6,964 nucleotides of DNA, from NCBI GenBank assembly GCA_945889365.1, contig CAMDBQ010000075.1:1-6964 (forward strand). The letters run 5' to 3'. The stretch is from Legionella genomosp. 1. GTDB lineage: Bacteria; Pseudomonadota; Gammaproteobacteria; Legionellales; Legionellaceae. Both the position numbers and the translations under genes were made by a program. Positions 1-5,880 of this stretch are shown piece after piece (the stretch's first letter is position 1; each line of letters starts with the position of its first letter). The notes beneath the pieces were generated by a model, which did no database searches, had not been told where the DNA came from, and worked only from the letters and a program-made list of their open reading frames with translations.

Positions 1-1
1 A

Positions 2-226
2 GCCAGTCATCAATTTTTGGTGCGAATGGCATCTTGGGGCGTGATTTCAGCAGAGTCACTGGAATTGATCATTAATCGGCTGATTTTCTCTGGTTCACGT
101 TATGTCAGCCTGCAGGAAACGAAATGGACCATCCGTAATACATTGGCTAATGGTCTGAGTCTTGAGCAAGCGGCTTATCTTGATCTTATTTTGTATCAAA
201 AAGAAGATAGCCTTCCGTTGCATTAA
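2..226 (+). CDS. smg: Smg/DUF494 family protein, C-terminal fragment (5' end outside window)
   Basis: The frame is open to the left edge and ends at TAA 224-226, giving the last 74 residues. The first internal start-like codon (TTG at 17) is probably not the real start, because the residues before it (ASHQF) continue the family pattern. The fragment aligns by eye with the C-terminal half of E. coli Smg: a segment like GFLLFLEQ..VLNLETREMVIERV corresponds here to QFLVRMASWGVISAESLELI, followed by the conserved 'L.E.KW.I...L' stretch. Smg proteins are about 150 residues, so about half is missing. The molecular role of DUF494 proteins is unknown. In many gammaproteobacteria smg lies between dprA and topA, so dprA may lie upstream of this window. 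The 26-base gap to topA without a terminator suggests co-transcription. Confidence 0.8.
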   Translation, partial: ASHQFLVRMASWGVISAESLELIINRLIFSGSRYVSLQETKWTIRNTLANGLSLEQAAYLDLILYQKEDSLPLH

Positions 227-252
227 GCATTATAAAAAAGGGTTAATAGCAC

Positions 253-2529
253 ATGACCAAATACCTGGTAATCGTGGAATCACCCGCGAAATGTAAAACG
301 ATTCAAAAATACCTCGGCGACGATTACGAAGTCCTGGCCTCCTATGGTCACGTACGCGATCTGCCGCCACGGAAAGGGTCGGTTAATCCCGATCAAGATT
401 TTGCAATGATTTACAGTCCCATTGAGAGAAACGCACGGCATATCGAGTCGATAGCCAAAGCATTGAAAAAGGCCGATGTGCTTTTACTGGCAACGGATCC
501 GGATCGCGAAGGCGAAGCCATTTCCTGGCATGTTTATGAGTTAATGAACGAGCGAAAACTCATTAAAGACAAGCCCGTTCATCGGATTGTCTTTAATGAA
601 ATTACCAAATCCGCTGTCAAAGAAGCCATTGAACATCCACGTCCAATAGCAATGAATTTAGTCAACGCCCAGCAAGCTCGGCGTGCACTGGATTACCTGG
701 TGGGGTTTAATTTATCTCCATTACTATGGAAAAAAATAAGACGTGGATTATCTGCTGGCCGTGTCCAAAGCCCCGCTTTACGTTTGATTGTTGAACGTGA
801 AGATGAAATCGATGCATTTATTCCCAAAGAATATTGGCGCCTGCTGGCTCAGTGTCAACATGATGCAGCACAGTTTGAAGCGCGCTTGACGCATTACGAA
901 CATCAAAAACTTGAACAGTTTACGGTTAATCACGATACTCAGGCCCACAGCATACAAGCGGCACTATTAAAGAAAGCCCAAGGTATATTGCTGGTTGAAT
1001 CCATTGATAAAAAACAACGTAAACGTAACCCGGCAGCACCTTTTATTACCTCTACTTTACAGCAGGAAGCCGCGAGAAAATTAGGCTTTACCGCACGTAA
1101 AACGATGATGGTAGCGCAGCAGTTGTATGAAGGTATTGATATTGGTTCGGGTACGATGGGTTTGATAACCTATATGAGAACCGACTCAGTTAACTTGGCG
1201 ACTGAAGCACTTGAAGAAATCAGAGCCTACATTACCGAACGGTATGGCGATGTAAATTGCCCTAAAACCGCACGTGTATTTAAAACAAAATCTAAAAATG
1301 CGCAAGAAGCCCATGAAGCGATTAGACCGACGTCAATCAAGCGCAATCCAGAAATGGTGCAGCCTGCGCTAACGCCTGATCAAGCCAAGTTGTATAGCTT
1401 GATTTGGAAGCGGACGCTGGCGTCTCAAATGACAGAAGCGCTGTTGGATACTGTGGCGGTAGATCTGAGTTGTGGCGAAGGCAATATGTTTCGTGCCAAT
1501 GGCTCGACCATTACCTTCCCAGGTTTCCTCACGGTGTATGAGGAAGGCCGGGATGATTCAAAAGACGACGATCAAAGTGCAATCTTGTTACCGACACTTA
1601 CCGTGGGTGATAAAATTACGCTGCTTGATCTGCTTGCGAATCAACATTTCACTGAGCCACCACCACGTTATTCTGAAGCATCATTGGTTAAAGCCCTGGA
1701 AGAGTTCGACATTGGCCGCCCATCAACGTATGCATCGATTATTCATACCCTGCAACAACGTGAATATGTGATCGTTGATAAAAAACGGTTTTTCCCAACA
1801 GATGTTGGCCGGATTGTCAGTCGATTCCTGACAGACTATTTTACACGGTATGTTGATTATAAGTTTACAGCACAACTCGAAGACACCCTCGATGCCGTGG
1901 CCCGTGGTGAACGTGAATGGGTTCCATTGCTAGACGAATTCTGGCAGCCATTCATCCAGCAAATTCATGCTATTGATGAACAAGTGCAACGTAAAGACGT
2001 CACTACACAAGTATTAGAAGACGAGTGCCCGAAATGCAGCAAACCATTGTCGATTCGTTTAGGCAAGCGTGGGCGTTTTATTGGCTGTACTGCTTATCCA
2101 GAGTGTGATTACACCCAGGATATCGGCGCACAAGCCGGTGAGAAGGTTGAGCCTGAAGTAGTAGAAGGGCGGACATGTCCCGAATGCTCAGGTGCATTAC
2201 ATATCAAAGCAGGCCGTTATGGCCGGTTTATTGGCTGCAGCAGCTATCCGTCATGCAAATTCATGGAACCATTGGAAAAACCGGCTGACACGGGCGTTGA
2301 ATGTCCTAAGTGCCATGGGGCGAAGATACTTCAACGCAAGTCTCGCAAAGGAAAGATTTTTTATTCCTGCGCAGCTTATCCAAAATGTGATTATGCACTC
2401 TGGAATGAACCGATTGATAGACCGTGCCCGCAATGTGCATGGCCGCTGCTGACGGTCAAGGAAACCAAGCGCTCAGGCCGACAAATTGTATGCCCGCATG
2501 AGGGTTGTGATTACACTGCGAAAGAGTAA
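253..2529 (+). CDS. topA: DNA topoisomerase I (type IA), complete
   Basis: This enzyme relaxes negative supercoils by cutting one strand through a 5'-phosphotyrosine link and passing the other strand through the gap. The protein has 758 residues. The N-terminal Toprim domain shows VIVESPAK with Glu9 and the metal-binding DPDRE (Asp82, Asp84, Glu86). The gate region has SAGRVQSPAL (about 167-176), and the catalytic Tyr307 lies in LITYMRTDS. The C-terminus carries four zinc-ribbon repeats starting with CPxC at about residues 592, 642, 684 and 725. The first three follow the usual GC..YP.C pattern; the last is divergent (CPHEGC). E. coli TopA is longer (865 residues), partly from an insertion before DPDRE that is absent here. 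The ATG follows an A-rich AAGGG ribosome site (about 238-242) with a fairly long 10-base spacing. Residue 14 is Cys in ESPAKCKTI where Ala is usual; this is a minor variant. The gene is intact and probably essential. Confidence 0.98.
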   Translation: MTKYLVIVESPAKCKTIQKYLGDDYEVLASYGHVRDLPPRKGSVNPDQDFAMIYSPIERNARHIESIAKALKKADVLLLATDPDREGEAISWHVYELMNERKLIKDKPVHRIVFNEITKSAVKEAIEHPRPIAMNLVNAQQARRALDYLVGFNLSPLLWKKIRRGLSAGRVQSPALRLIVEREDEIDAFIPKEYWRLLAQCQHDAAQFEARLTHYEHQKLEQFTVNHDTQAHSIQAALLKKAQGILLVESIDKKQRKRNPAAPFITSTLQQEAARKLGFTARKTMMVAQQLYEGIDIGSGTMGLITYMRTDSVNLATEALEEIRAYITERYGDVNCPKTARVFKTKSKNAQEAHEAIRPTSIKRNPEMVQPALTPDQAKLYSLIWKRTLASQMTEALLDTVAVDLSCGEGNMFRANGSTITFPGFLTVYEEGRDDSKDDDQSAILLPTLTVGDKITLLDLLANQHFTEPPPRYSEASLVKALEEFDIGRPSTYASIIHTLQQREYVIVDKKRFFPTDVGRIVSRFLTDYFTRYVDYKFTAQLEDTLDAVARGEREWVPLLDEFWQPFIQQIHAIDEQVQRKDVTTQVLEDECPKCSKPLSIRLGKRGRFIGCTAYPECDYTQDIGAQAGEKVEPEVVEGRTCPECSGALHIKAGRYGRFIGCSSYPSCKFMEPLEKPADTGVECPKCHGAKILQRKSRKGKIFYSCAAYPKCDYALWNEPIDRPCPQCAWPLLTVKETKRSGRQIVCPHEGCDYTAKE

Positions 2530-2544
2530 CTGATGTCACGTAGG

Positions 2545-2715
2545 CTTATCATTACCCACAAGTCAGGAAACTCACGCCCAGCTTGAGTTCATCGCCACGA
2601 GTTATCGTCCCCGCGAAGGCGGGGATCCATGCTTGGCATCACTATCACACCACACCAGAGATGGATCCCCGCCTTCACGGGGACTACATGCATCAAACTT
2701 GTGGGTAATGATAAG
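2545..2715. mobile_element. 171-bp MITE-like element with 19-bp terminal inverted repeats and 8-bp flanking duplication
   Basis: The left end reads CTTATCATTACCCACAAGT (2545-2563) and the right end is its perfect reverse complement (2697-2715). The 8-base sequence CACGTAGG lies immediately outside both ends (2537-2544 and 2716-2723), as expected of a target-site duplication. No credible gene lies inside, so this resembles a non-autonomous miniature element moved by a transposase encoded elsewhere. The interior holds a small stem AACTCA/TGAGTT (2569-2574 with 2584-2589) and a G+C-rich REP-like hairpin (2607-2684). The inverted repeat appears one base longer (2544 with 2716) only because the duplicated target starts with C and ends with G. 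The element starts 16 bases after the topA stop and may also stop or protect that transcript. A multicopy check in the genome would be decisive. Confidence 0.72.
2607..2684. repeat. REP-like G+C-rich palindrome inside the 171-bp element
   Basis: The arms at 2607-2630 and 2661-2684 are reverse complements at 23 of 24 positions, with a 30-base loop. Each arm contains the core CGAAGGCGGGGATCC (or CACGG-type variant), which itself can fold because CCCCG and CGGGG flank GAAGG. This core is a common intergenic repeat type in proteobacteria and gives spurious antisense peptides of the type 'SPREGGDPS'. On RNA it would form a very stable stem downstream of topA, so it may slow 3' decay or end transcription, although no U-run follows. 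Confidence 0.75.
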
Positions 2716-2719
2716 CACG

Positions 2720-2803
2720 TAGGTTGCGGCCTTGGCCCAACAGCGGTTTGAATTGAACCGCGGTGTTGAATGAAGGGTTTTGTTGGGCCAAGGCGCCAAC
2801 CTA
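2720..2803. repeat. 84-bp palindromic intergenic repeat
   Basis: The arms at 2720-2742 and 2781-2803 are reverse complements at 21 of 23 positions. They start TAGGTTG, contain GCCTTGGCCCAACA, and end CAACCTA; the two mismatches are a swapped CG/GC pair. Inside is a second hairpin, GCGGTT (2743-2748) with AACCGC (2756-2761). No gene is credible here. The left tip coincides with the right target duplication of the 171-bp element, so that element seems to have landed at the edge of this one. The csp promoter begins about 22 bases to the right. Confidence 0.72.
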
Positions 2804-2825
2804 GGATATTTATATAATAAAGTAC

Positions 2826-2854
2826 TTGACATTGTAGACTGGACAGTATAAAAC
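2826..2854 (+). promoter_or_regulatory. Predicted sigma-70 promoter of the cold-shock gene
   Basis: A perfect -35 box TTGACA (2826-2831) is followed either by TATAAA at 2847-2852 (15-base spacing) or by TAAAAC at 2849-2854 (17-base spacing). The exact -10 box is uncertain. Transcription would start near 2860, leaving an A+T-rich leader of about 60 bases. That leader has TAAAAT (2863-2868) able to pair with ATTTTA (2882-2887). It is shorter than the roughly 160-base leader of E. coli cspA, so RNA-thermometer control of that kind is not evident. Confidence 0.55.
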
Positions 2855-2921
2855 TACCAATGTAAAATTTTAATAGTTAAGATTTTATCGAAAGATTCTA
2901 ATAGTAATTGAGGAGCAGTAA

Positions 2922-3128
2922 ATGTCAGAAAAAGTACGTGGTACCGTTAAATGGTTTAACGAGGGCAAAGGCTTTGGCTTTATCGAATGTAATGGCAAAG
3001 ATTACTTTGTTCACTTTAGTGCCATTCAAGGTGGTGGTTTCAAAACACTACAAGAAGGTGCCGCTGTAATGTTCAAAGCAGGACAAGGTCAAAAAGGTCC
3101 TCAAGCTGAAGAAGTTGAAGTTGTTTAA
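2922..3128 (+). CDS. Cold-shock domain protein (CspA family)
   Basis: This 68-residue protein is a single cold-shock domain, a five-strand OB-fold that binds single-stranded RNA or DNA and melts RNA structure. It begins with the typical KVRGTVKWFNEGKGFGFI. The nucleic-acid-binding motif RNP1 is KGFGFI (16-21) and RNP2 is YFVHF (28-32), with Tyr28 where Val or Ile is commoner. The length is normal for the family. The ATG has a strong site GAGGAG (2910-2915) with 6-base spacing. The gene stands alone between its own promoter and a hairpin terminator. Which paralogue it is, and whether it is cold-induced or constitutive, cannot be told from sequence. Confidence 0.96.
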   Translation: MSEKVRGTVKWFNEGKGFGFIECNGKDYFVHFSAIQGGGFKTLQEGAAVMFKAGQGQKGPQAEEVEVV

Positions 3129-3155
3129 TCAACATCACTCACATGCTTAAAGTAT

Positions 3156-3190
3156 TCATCATGCCAGCATACGCTGGCATGATGATTTAT
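3156..3190 (+). terminator. Intrinsic terminator after the cold-shock gene
   Basis: A perfect 13-bp stem (3156-3168 with 3173-3185) closes a 4-base loop ATAC and is followed by TTTAT and further A+T-rich sequence. It lies 27 bases after the csp stop. The T-tract is short and interrupted, but the stem is strong. It separates csp from panD. Confidence 0.75.
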
Positions 3191-3193
3191 ATA

Positions 3194-3222
3194 TTGCAGT
3201 TATTCTAAATTGCGCATAAAAT
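3194..3222 (+). promoter_or_regulatory. Candidate sigma-70 promoter of panD
   Basis: TTGCAG (3194-3199) and TAAAAT (3217-3222) are separated by exactly 17 bases, just after the csp terminator and 34 bases before the panD start. The -10 box matches consensus at five of six positions; the -35 box matches only its TTG half. The position is right because the terminator upstream would otherwise leave panD without transcription. Confidence 0.45.
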
Positions 3223-3256
3223 CAGCATCAATTGAACTAATTTATTTAAGGCAATG

Positions 3257-3652
3257 ATGTACAGACGAATGTTAAAATCAAAAATCCACCGCGCTACGAT
3301 TACCCATGCCGATTTGGATTACGAAGGTAGTATCACCATCTCACCTGAGCTTCTTGAAGCATCTAATATTTTACCCTACGAAGCAGTCAATATATGGAAT
3401 GTAACCGCTGGCACCCGGTTTGAAACCTATGCCATTGAAGGCGAATCCAATTCAACCGAAATTTGTGTAAACGGCGCCGCCGCGCATTTAGTCACGCCTG
3501 GCGATATTATTATCATCGCATCGTTTGTGCAGCTAGCTGAAGAAAAATGCCGGGCATATGTGCCGACGGTTGTGTTTGTTGATGAAAACAATCAGCAGCG
3601 GGAAATTCGACCGGAAGTTGTGACCACGCATGGCTGTGTTTTGTCTGCATAG
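3257..3652 (+). CDS. panD: Aspartate 1-decarboxylase (pyruvoyl enzyme) PanD
   Basis: PanD converts L-aspartate to beta-alanine and CO2, supplying the beta-alanine half of pantothenate and so of coenzyme A. The precursor cleaves itself between Gly24 and Ser25, and Ser25 becomes the pyruvoyl cofactor; the motif EGSITIS is present. With the second of two adjacent ATGs as start, the known E. coli active-site numbering is reproduced exactly: Lys9, Gly24-Ser25, Arg54, Thr57, Tyr58 and Asn72. Ribosome-site spacing agrees: AAGG at 3248-3251 is 5 bases before ATG 3257 but only 2 before ATG 3254. The protein has 131 residues, close to the usual 126. No panB or panC is adjacent. A terminator is not obvious downstream, so some read-through into gcdH is possible. 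Confidence 0.97.
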   Translation: MYRRMLKSKIHRATITHADLDYEGSITISPELLEASNILPYEAVNIWNVTAGTRFETYAIEGESNSTEICVNGAAAHLVTPGDIIIIASFVQLAEEKCRAYVPTVVFVDENNQQREIRPEVVTTHGCVLSA

Positions 3653-3664
3653 GGACTAAAAATT

Positions 3665-3731
3665 GCCTTCCTCGCGAAGGCGTCAACTTAAGACGAATAT
3701 ATGTAGGGACACGCGGTGCGCGCCCTTCCAT
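3665..3731. repeat. Degenerate palindromic repeat remnants between panD and gcdH
   Basis: Two structures lie in this 98-base gap. GCCTTC (3665-3670) pairs with GAAGGC (3676-3681) around a 5-base loop and has no T-run after it. Bases 3701-3731 form an imperfect hairpin with loop GGT (3715-3717), two A-C mismatches, one T-C mismatch and one G-T pair. The core CGCGAAGGCG at 3673-3682 also occurs at 2612-2621 in the REP-like hairpin. In addition, 3677-3692 matches 2790-2805 (right arm of the 84-bp palindrome) at 13 of 16 positions, all three differences being transitions. These look like decayed relatives of the repeats after topA. Confidence 0.5.
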
Positions 3732-3750
3732 TTGGATGAAGGAGCTAAAA

Positions 3751-4908
3751 ATGGACGATTTACTATTTCTCGATGAACAGTTAACCGATGATGAGCGGAT
3801 GATTCGCGATAGCATCGCACGCTTTGTTACGCATGATGTAATACCTCTAATGCCCGAAGCCTTTGAACAGGGCGTATTCCCCCGTGAATTAATCAAAAAA
3901 TCTGCCGATCTGGGTTTGTTAGGCCTAACTTTGCCTCCCCAATATGGTGGCTCTGAAGCTTCATATGTAGCTTATGGTTTGGTATGCCAAGAACTTGAAG
4001 CGGGTGACAGTGGTTTGCGGAGTTTTGTATCGGTACAGAGCTCATTATGCATGTATCCTATTTTTCGCTATGGCGACGAAGCTCAAAAAATGCGATTTTT
4101 ACCCGCTATGGCCGCAGGGGATGTGATTGGATGTTTTGGTTTGACCGAACCTGACTCAGGCTCTGATCCCGGCAGCATGCATACCCATGCTAAAAAAGTG
4201 AAGGGTGGCTGGCGCTTGAATGGCGCAAAAATGTGGATCACCAATGCTACGATCGCAGACATTGCTATTGTTTGGGCTGAAACGGACGATGGCATCCGCG
4301 CATTCATCGTTGAAAAAGAATGTAAAGGTTTCACCCGTCGTGAAATCAAATTAAAAATGTCGCTACGCGCCTCCATCACCGGCGAGCTGATTTTTGAAGA
4401 TGTATTTGTGCCGGATGAGAATCTATTACCCGGCAGCGATCGTGGCTTGGGCGCGGCATTAGGCTGCCTCAGTCAGGCACGTTACGGTATTGCTTGGGGC
4501 GCGATGGGAGCCGCAAGGGCTTGTTTTGATATCACGCGTGATTATTTGCTCCAACGCCAGCAATTTAAAAAGCCACTCGCCTCATTTCAATTGATCCAAA
4601 AAGACCTGGCCGAGATGTACACCGAAATCGTCAAAGCGCAATGCATGAACCTGCAGATAGGCCGACTAAAAGATCAACAACGTGAAACACCCACCATGAT
4701 TTCACTGGCAAAAGGCAACGCAGCCCGCGAAGCAATCAAGATTGCACGCACCTGTCGTAATTTATTAGGCGCAAACGGCATAAGCCTTGAATACCATGTT
4801 ATTCGGCATATGTTGAATCTGGAGTCTGTGTTTACCTATGAAGGAACGGACAATGTCCATAGGTTGGTTTTGGGACGACATATAACCGGGATCAATGCCT
4901 TTGGTTAA
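3751..4908 (+). CDS. gcdH: Glutaryl-CoA dehydrogenase (FAD-dependent acyl-CoA dehydrogenase family)
   Basis: GcdH oxidises and decarboxylates glutaryl-CoA to crotonyl-CoA and CO2 in lysine and tryptophan breakdown, passing electrons to electron-transfer flavoprotein. The 385-residue frame matches the glutaryl-CoA branch of acyl-CoA dehydrogenases rather than generic ones. It has GLRSFVSVQSS with the substrate-binding Arg90, FGLTEPDSGSDPGSM at the flavin site, KMWITNA, LRASITGE, ARYGIAWGAMGAA, and EYHVIRHMLNLESVFTYEGT with the catalytic base Glu364. I chose ATG 3751 because AAGGAG (3739-3744) sits 6 bases before it. The in-frame ATG at 3736 lies upstream of that site, has no ribosome site of its own, and would add five residues. 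No LysR-type regulator (GcdR) or CoA-transferase gene, often beside gcdH elsewhere, is present here. The substrate assignment is strong but rests on remembered family patterns. Confidence 0.92.
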   Translation: MDDLLFLDEQLTDDERMIRDSIARFVTHDVIPLMPEAFEQGVFPRELIKKSADLGLLGLTLPPQYGGSEASYVAYGLVCQELEAGDSGLRSFVSVQSSLCMYPIFRYGDEAQKMRFLPAMAAGDVIGCFGLTEPDSGSDPGSMHTHAKKVKGGWRLNGAKMWITNATIADIAIVWAETDDGIRAFIVEKECKGFTRREIKLKMSLRASITGELIFEDVFVPDENLLPGSDRGLGAALGCLSQARYGIAWGAMGAARACFDITRDYLLQRQQFKKPLASFQLIQKDLAEMYTEIVKAQCMNLQIGRLKDQQRETPTMISLAKGNAAREAIKIARTCRNLLGANGISLEYHVIRHMLNLESVFTYEGTDNVHRLVLGRHITGINAFG

Positions 4909-5038
4909 TAGCTTATTTGACAAGGCAACCGTCCACGAAAAAAAACGTGCAAAATCAGAGCGTTTAGCGGGATCAGTCTACGATTGTGCATCCGATCCCG
5001 CAATCCGATCCTGGCAAGCTATACGTGAGTTAACTTGA
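4895..5038 (+). CDS. Doubtful small open frame, 47 codons, unknown function
   Basis: An ATG inside the last codons of gcdH opens a frame of 47 codons ending TGA 5036-5038. The product is charged and hydrophilic, with HEKKRAKSER near the middle and one Trp near the end; it has no signal peptide or membrane segment. I do not recognise it. The ribosome site is poor (GGGA only 3 bases from the ATG), although a 14-base overlap with gcdH would allow translational coupling. Against it: it is short, it contains a GCGGGATC/GATCCCGC inverted repeat (4967-4974 with 4994-5001), and its end overlaps the likely toxin-antitoxin control region. It could be real, a remnant of a lost gene, or chance. Confidence 0.22.
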   Translation: MPLVNSLFDKATVHEKKRAKSERLAGSVYDCASDPAIRSWQAIRELT

Positions 5039-5065
5039 CTAAGTCACGTAAGTCCACCATACTGT
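5022..5065 (+). promoter_or_regulatory. Candidate operator and promoter of the toxin-antitoxin operon
   Basis: A 7-bp inverted repeat, TACGTGA (5022-5028) with TCACGTA (5044-5050), encloses a shorter palindrome TGACT-A-AGTCA (5036-5046). The enclosed sequence also supplies a -35-like TTGACT (5035-5040). A weak -10, TACTGT (5060-5065), lies 19 bases further on. Phd/YefM antitoxins bind palindromes over their own promoter, often with toxin as co-repressor, so this is a reasonable operator. The TGTACA core known for YefM is not present, and no -10 box is convincing. Confidence 0.4.
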
Positions 5066-5096
5066 TTATATAGTCCTAATCCAAAGGAGCAGTACC

Positions 5097-5336
5097 ATGC
5101 AAGTCAACATTCATGATGCCAAAACTCATTTTTCCAAGTTGATTAATCAAGCGTTAACCGGTGAAGATGTGATCATAGCTCGAGATGGGAAACCCATTGT
5201 TCGACTTGTGCCTTATGCTGAAGAAATTCAAACCAGACGAGGCGGACAATTCAAAGGTCTTATTCAAATCAGCGAAGACTTTGATGCACCATTGCCAGAC
5301 GAATTGCTCAAGCAATTTTATGGGGATGACAAATAA
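5097..5336 (+). CDS. Phd/YefM-family antitoxin
   Basis: This 79-residue protein begins MQVNIHDAKTHFSKLINQAL, the typical Phd/YefM N-terminal DNA-binding fold, followed by GEDVIIARDGKPIVRLVPY, the family's beta-hairpin signature. The C-terminal third (about 50-79, with SEDFDAPLPDELLKQFYG) is the expected toxin-binding tail, disordered until bound; 'F..PLP.E.L..F' is common in antitoxins paired with PIN toxins. The likely roles are neutralising the downstream nuclease and repressing the operon. The ribosome site AAGGAG (5084-5089) is strong with 7-base spacing, as expected for an antitoxin made in excess. The next gene starts one base after its stop codon. Confidence 0.93.
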   Translation: MQVNIHDAKTHFSKLINQALTGEDVIIARDGKPIVRLVPYAEEIQTRRGGQFKGLIQISEDFDAPLPDELLKQFYGDDK

Positions 5337-5337
5337 C

Positions 5338-5715
5338 ATGAAATATTTATTGGATACTCACGTGCTGCTTTGGTGGCTTACTGAGCCTGAAAAAATCAAG
5401 TTAAAAGCACGAGAGATCATCAGAAACAGATCAAATCACATTGTTGTCAGCAGCGCTTCATTCTGGGAAATGGCCATTAAAAAAAGCATCGGAAAATTAA
5501 CCTTGCCACACAATCTGCTGGAAGCTGTTGCTGCCGAAAATTTTAAACTGCTACCCATCATGCCTGAAGAAAGTCTCGGCGTTGCCGATCTTCCCTTTTT
5601 ACATTCAGATCCATTCGATCGTTTGTTGATCATGCAAGCAAAATTAAATGATCTGATTATTATCACGAAAGACTCAAAAATAGCGGAATATCCGGTGGTT
5701 ACTATTGAGGCTTGA
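5338..5715 (+). CDS. PIN-domain toxin (VapC-like ribonuclease)
   Basis: This 125-residue single PIN domain begins MKYLLDTHVLLWW, the classic start for toxins paired with Phd-type antitoxins. The acidic metal-binding residues are all present: Asp6, Glu44 (in SFWEMAIKK), Asp94 (in SDPFDRLL, with Asp91 nearby) and Asp112 (in ITKDSKI). It is therefore predicted to be an intact Mg-dependent RNase, inhibited by the antitoxin; VapC relatives cut initiator tRNA or 23S rRNA, but the target here is unknown. An in-frame ATG at 5326 overlapping the antitoxin would add four residues (MTNN). I prefer 5338 because the family begins at M-x-YLLDTH. The ribosome site GGGGA (5322-5326) is distant, suggesting weaker, coupled translation of the toxin. 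Confidence 0.93.
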   Translation: MKYLLDTHVLLWWLTEPEKIKLKAREIIRNRSNHIVVSSASFWEMAIKKSIGKLTLPHNLLEAVAAENFKLLPIMPEESLGVADLPFLHSDPFDRLLIMQAKLNDLIIITKDSKIAEYPVVTIEA

Positions 5716-5724
5716 AGCCAGCCA

Positions 5725-5753
5725 CTGGGAAGTTACGTTTTTTCGTCTATAAT
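5725..5753 (+). promoter_or_regulatory. Possible orphan promoter in the toxin-recQ spacer
   Basis: A perfect -10 hexamer TATAAT (5748-5753) lies 17 bases after a weak -35 (CTGGGA, 5725-5730). Downstream are AAAGGTG (5771-5777) and ATG 5786, which reads only three codons before TAA. The same frame then continues for 13 sense codons to TAA 5837-5839. No gene follows on this strand, and recQ reads towards it. It may be chance in A+T-rich DNA, the start of a decayed gene, or a small RNA promoter. The rest of the 5716-5880 spacer shows no convincing terminator for either flanking gene. Confidence 0.22.
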
Positions 5754-5880
5754 TAAAGCAAGTACAATCAAAAGGTGCTTTTATAATGCGACCTTAAAAT
5801 ATTGCGACTGACTTTACGCTTGCCACAGAAGTAACTTAACCTTGTTGCACTTGGACATTGAAACCGGCCTGTATTAACTA

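Larger units (their letters stand above)
2537..2723. repeat. Direct repeat CACGTAGG, putative target-site duplication
   Basis: The two copies are at 2537-2544 and 2716-2723, exactly abutting the inverted-repeat ends of the 171-bp element. Eight-base duplications are typical of several IS groups, such as IS66 and IS1595, but the family cannot be assigned from this. The right copy overlaps the first four bases (TAGG) of the neighbouring 84-bp palindrome, which sets the likely order of insertion. Confidence 0.68.

Noticed and set aside
2602..2832. Minus-strand open frame of 76 codons across the palindromic region after topA
   Set aside because: It is the translation of the repeats (the 'SPREGGDPS...GSPPSRGR' pattern from two REP arms) and also crosses the csp promoter; no ribosome site or protein family supports it.
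3513..3896. Minus-strand open frame of 127 codons opposite the end of panD and start of gcdH
   Set aside because: It is antisense to two clearly conserved genes and shows no recognisable motif.
4967..5001. GCGGGATC/GATCCCGC inverted repeat as a gcdH terminator
   Set aside because: The 8-bp stem has a 19-base loop and is followed by CAATCC rather than a T-run; it is noted only within the small-frame entry.
5718..5743. CCAG-CCA-CTGG stem followed by TTTTTT as a terminator after the toxin gene
   Set aside because: The stem has only four pairs and the T-run starts about nine bases after it, so it does not have intrinsic terminator geometry.
5729..5837. Inverted repeat AAGTTAC (5730-5736) with GTAACTT (5831-5837) in the toxin-recQ spacer
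   Set aside because: Seven A+T-rich bases about 95 bases apart are easily found by chance, and no duplication or second structure supports an element.
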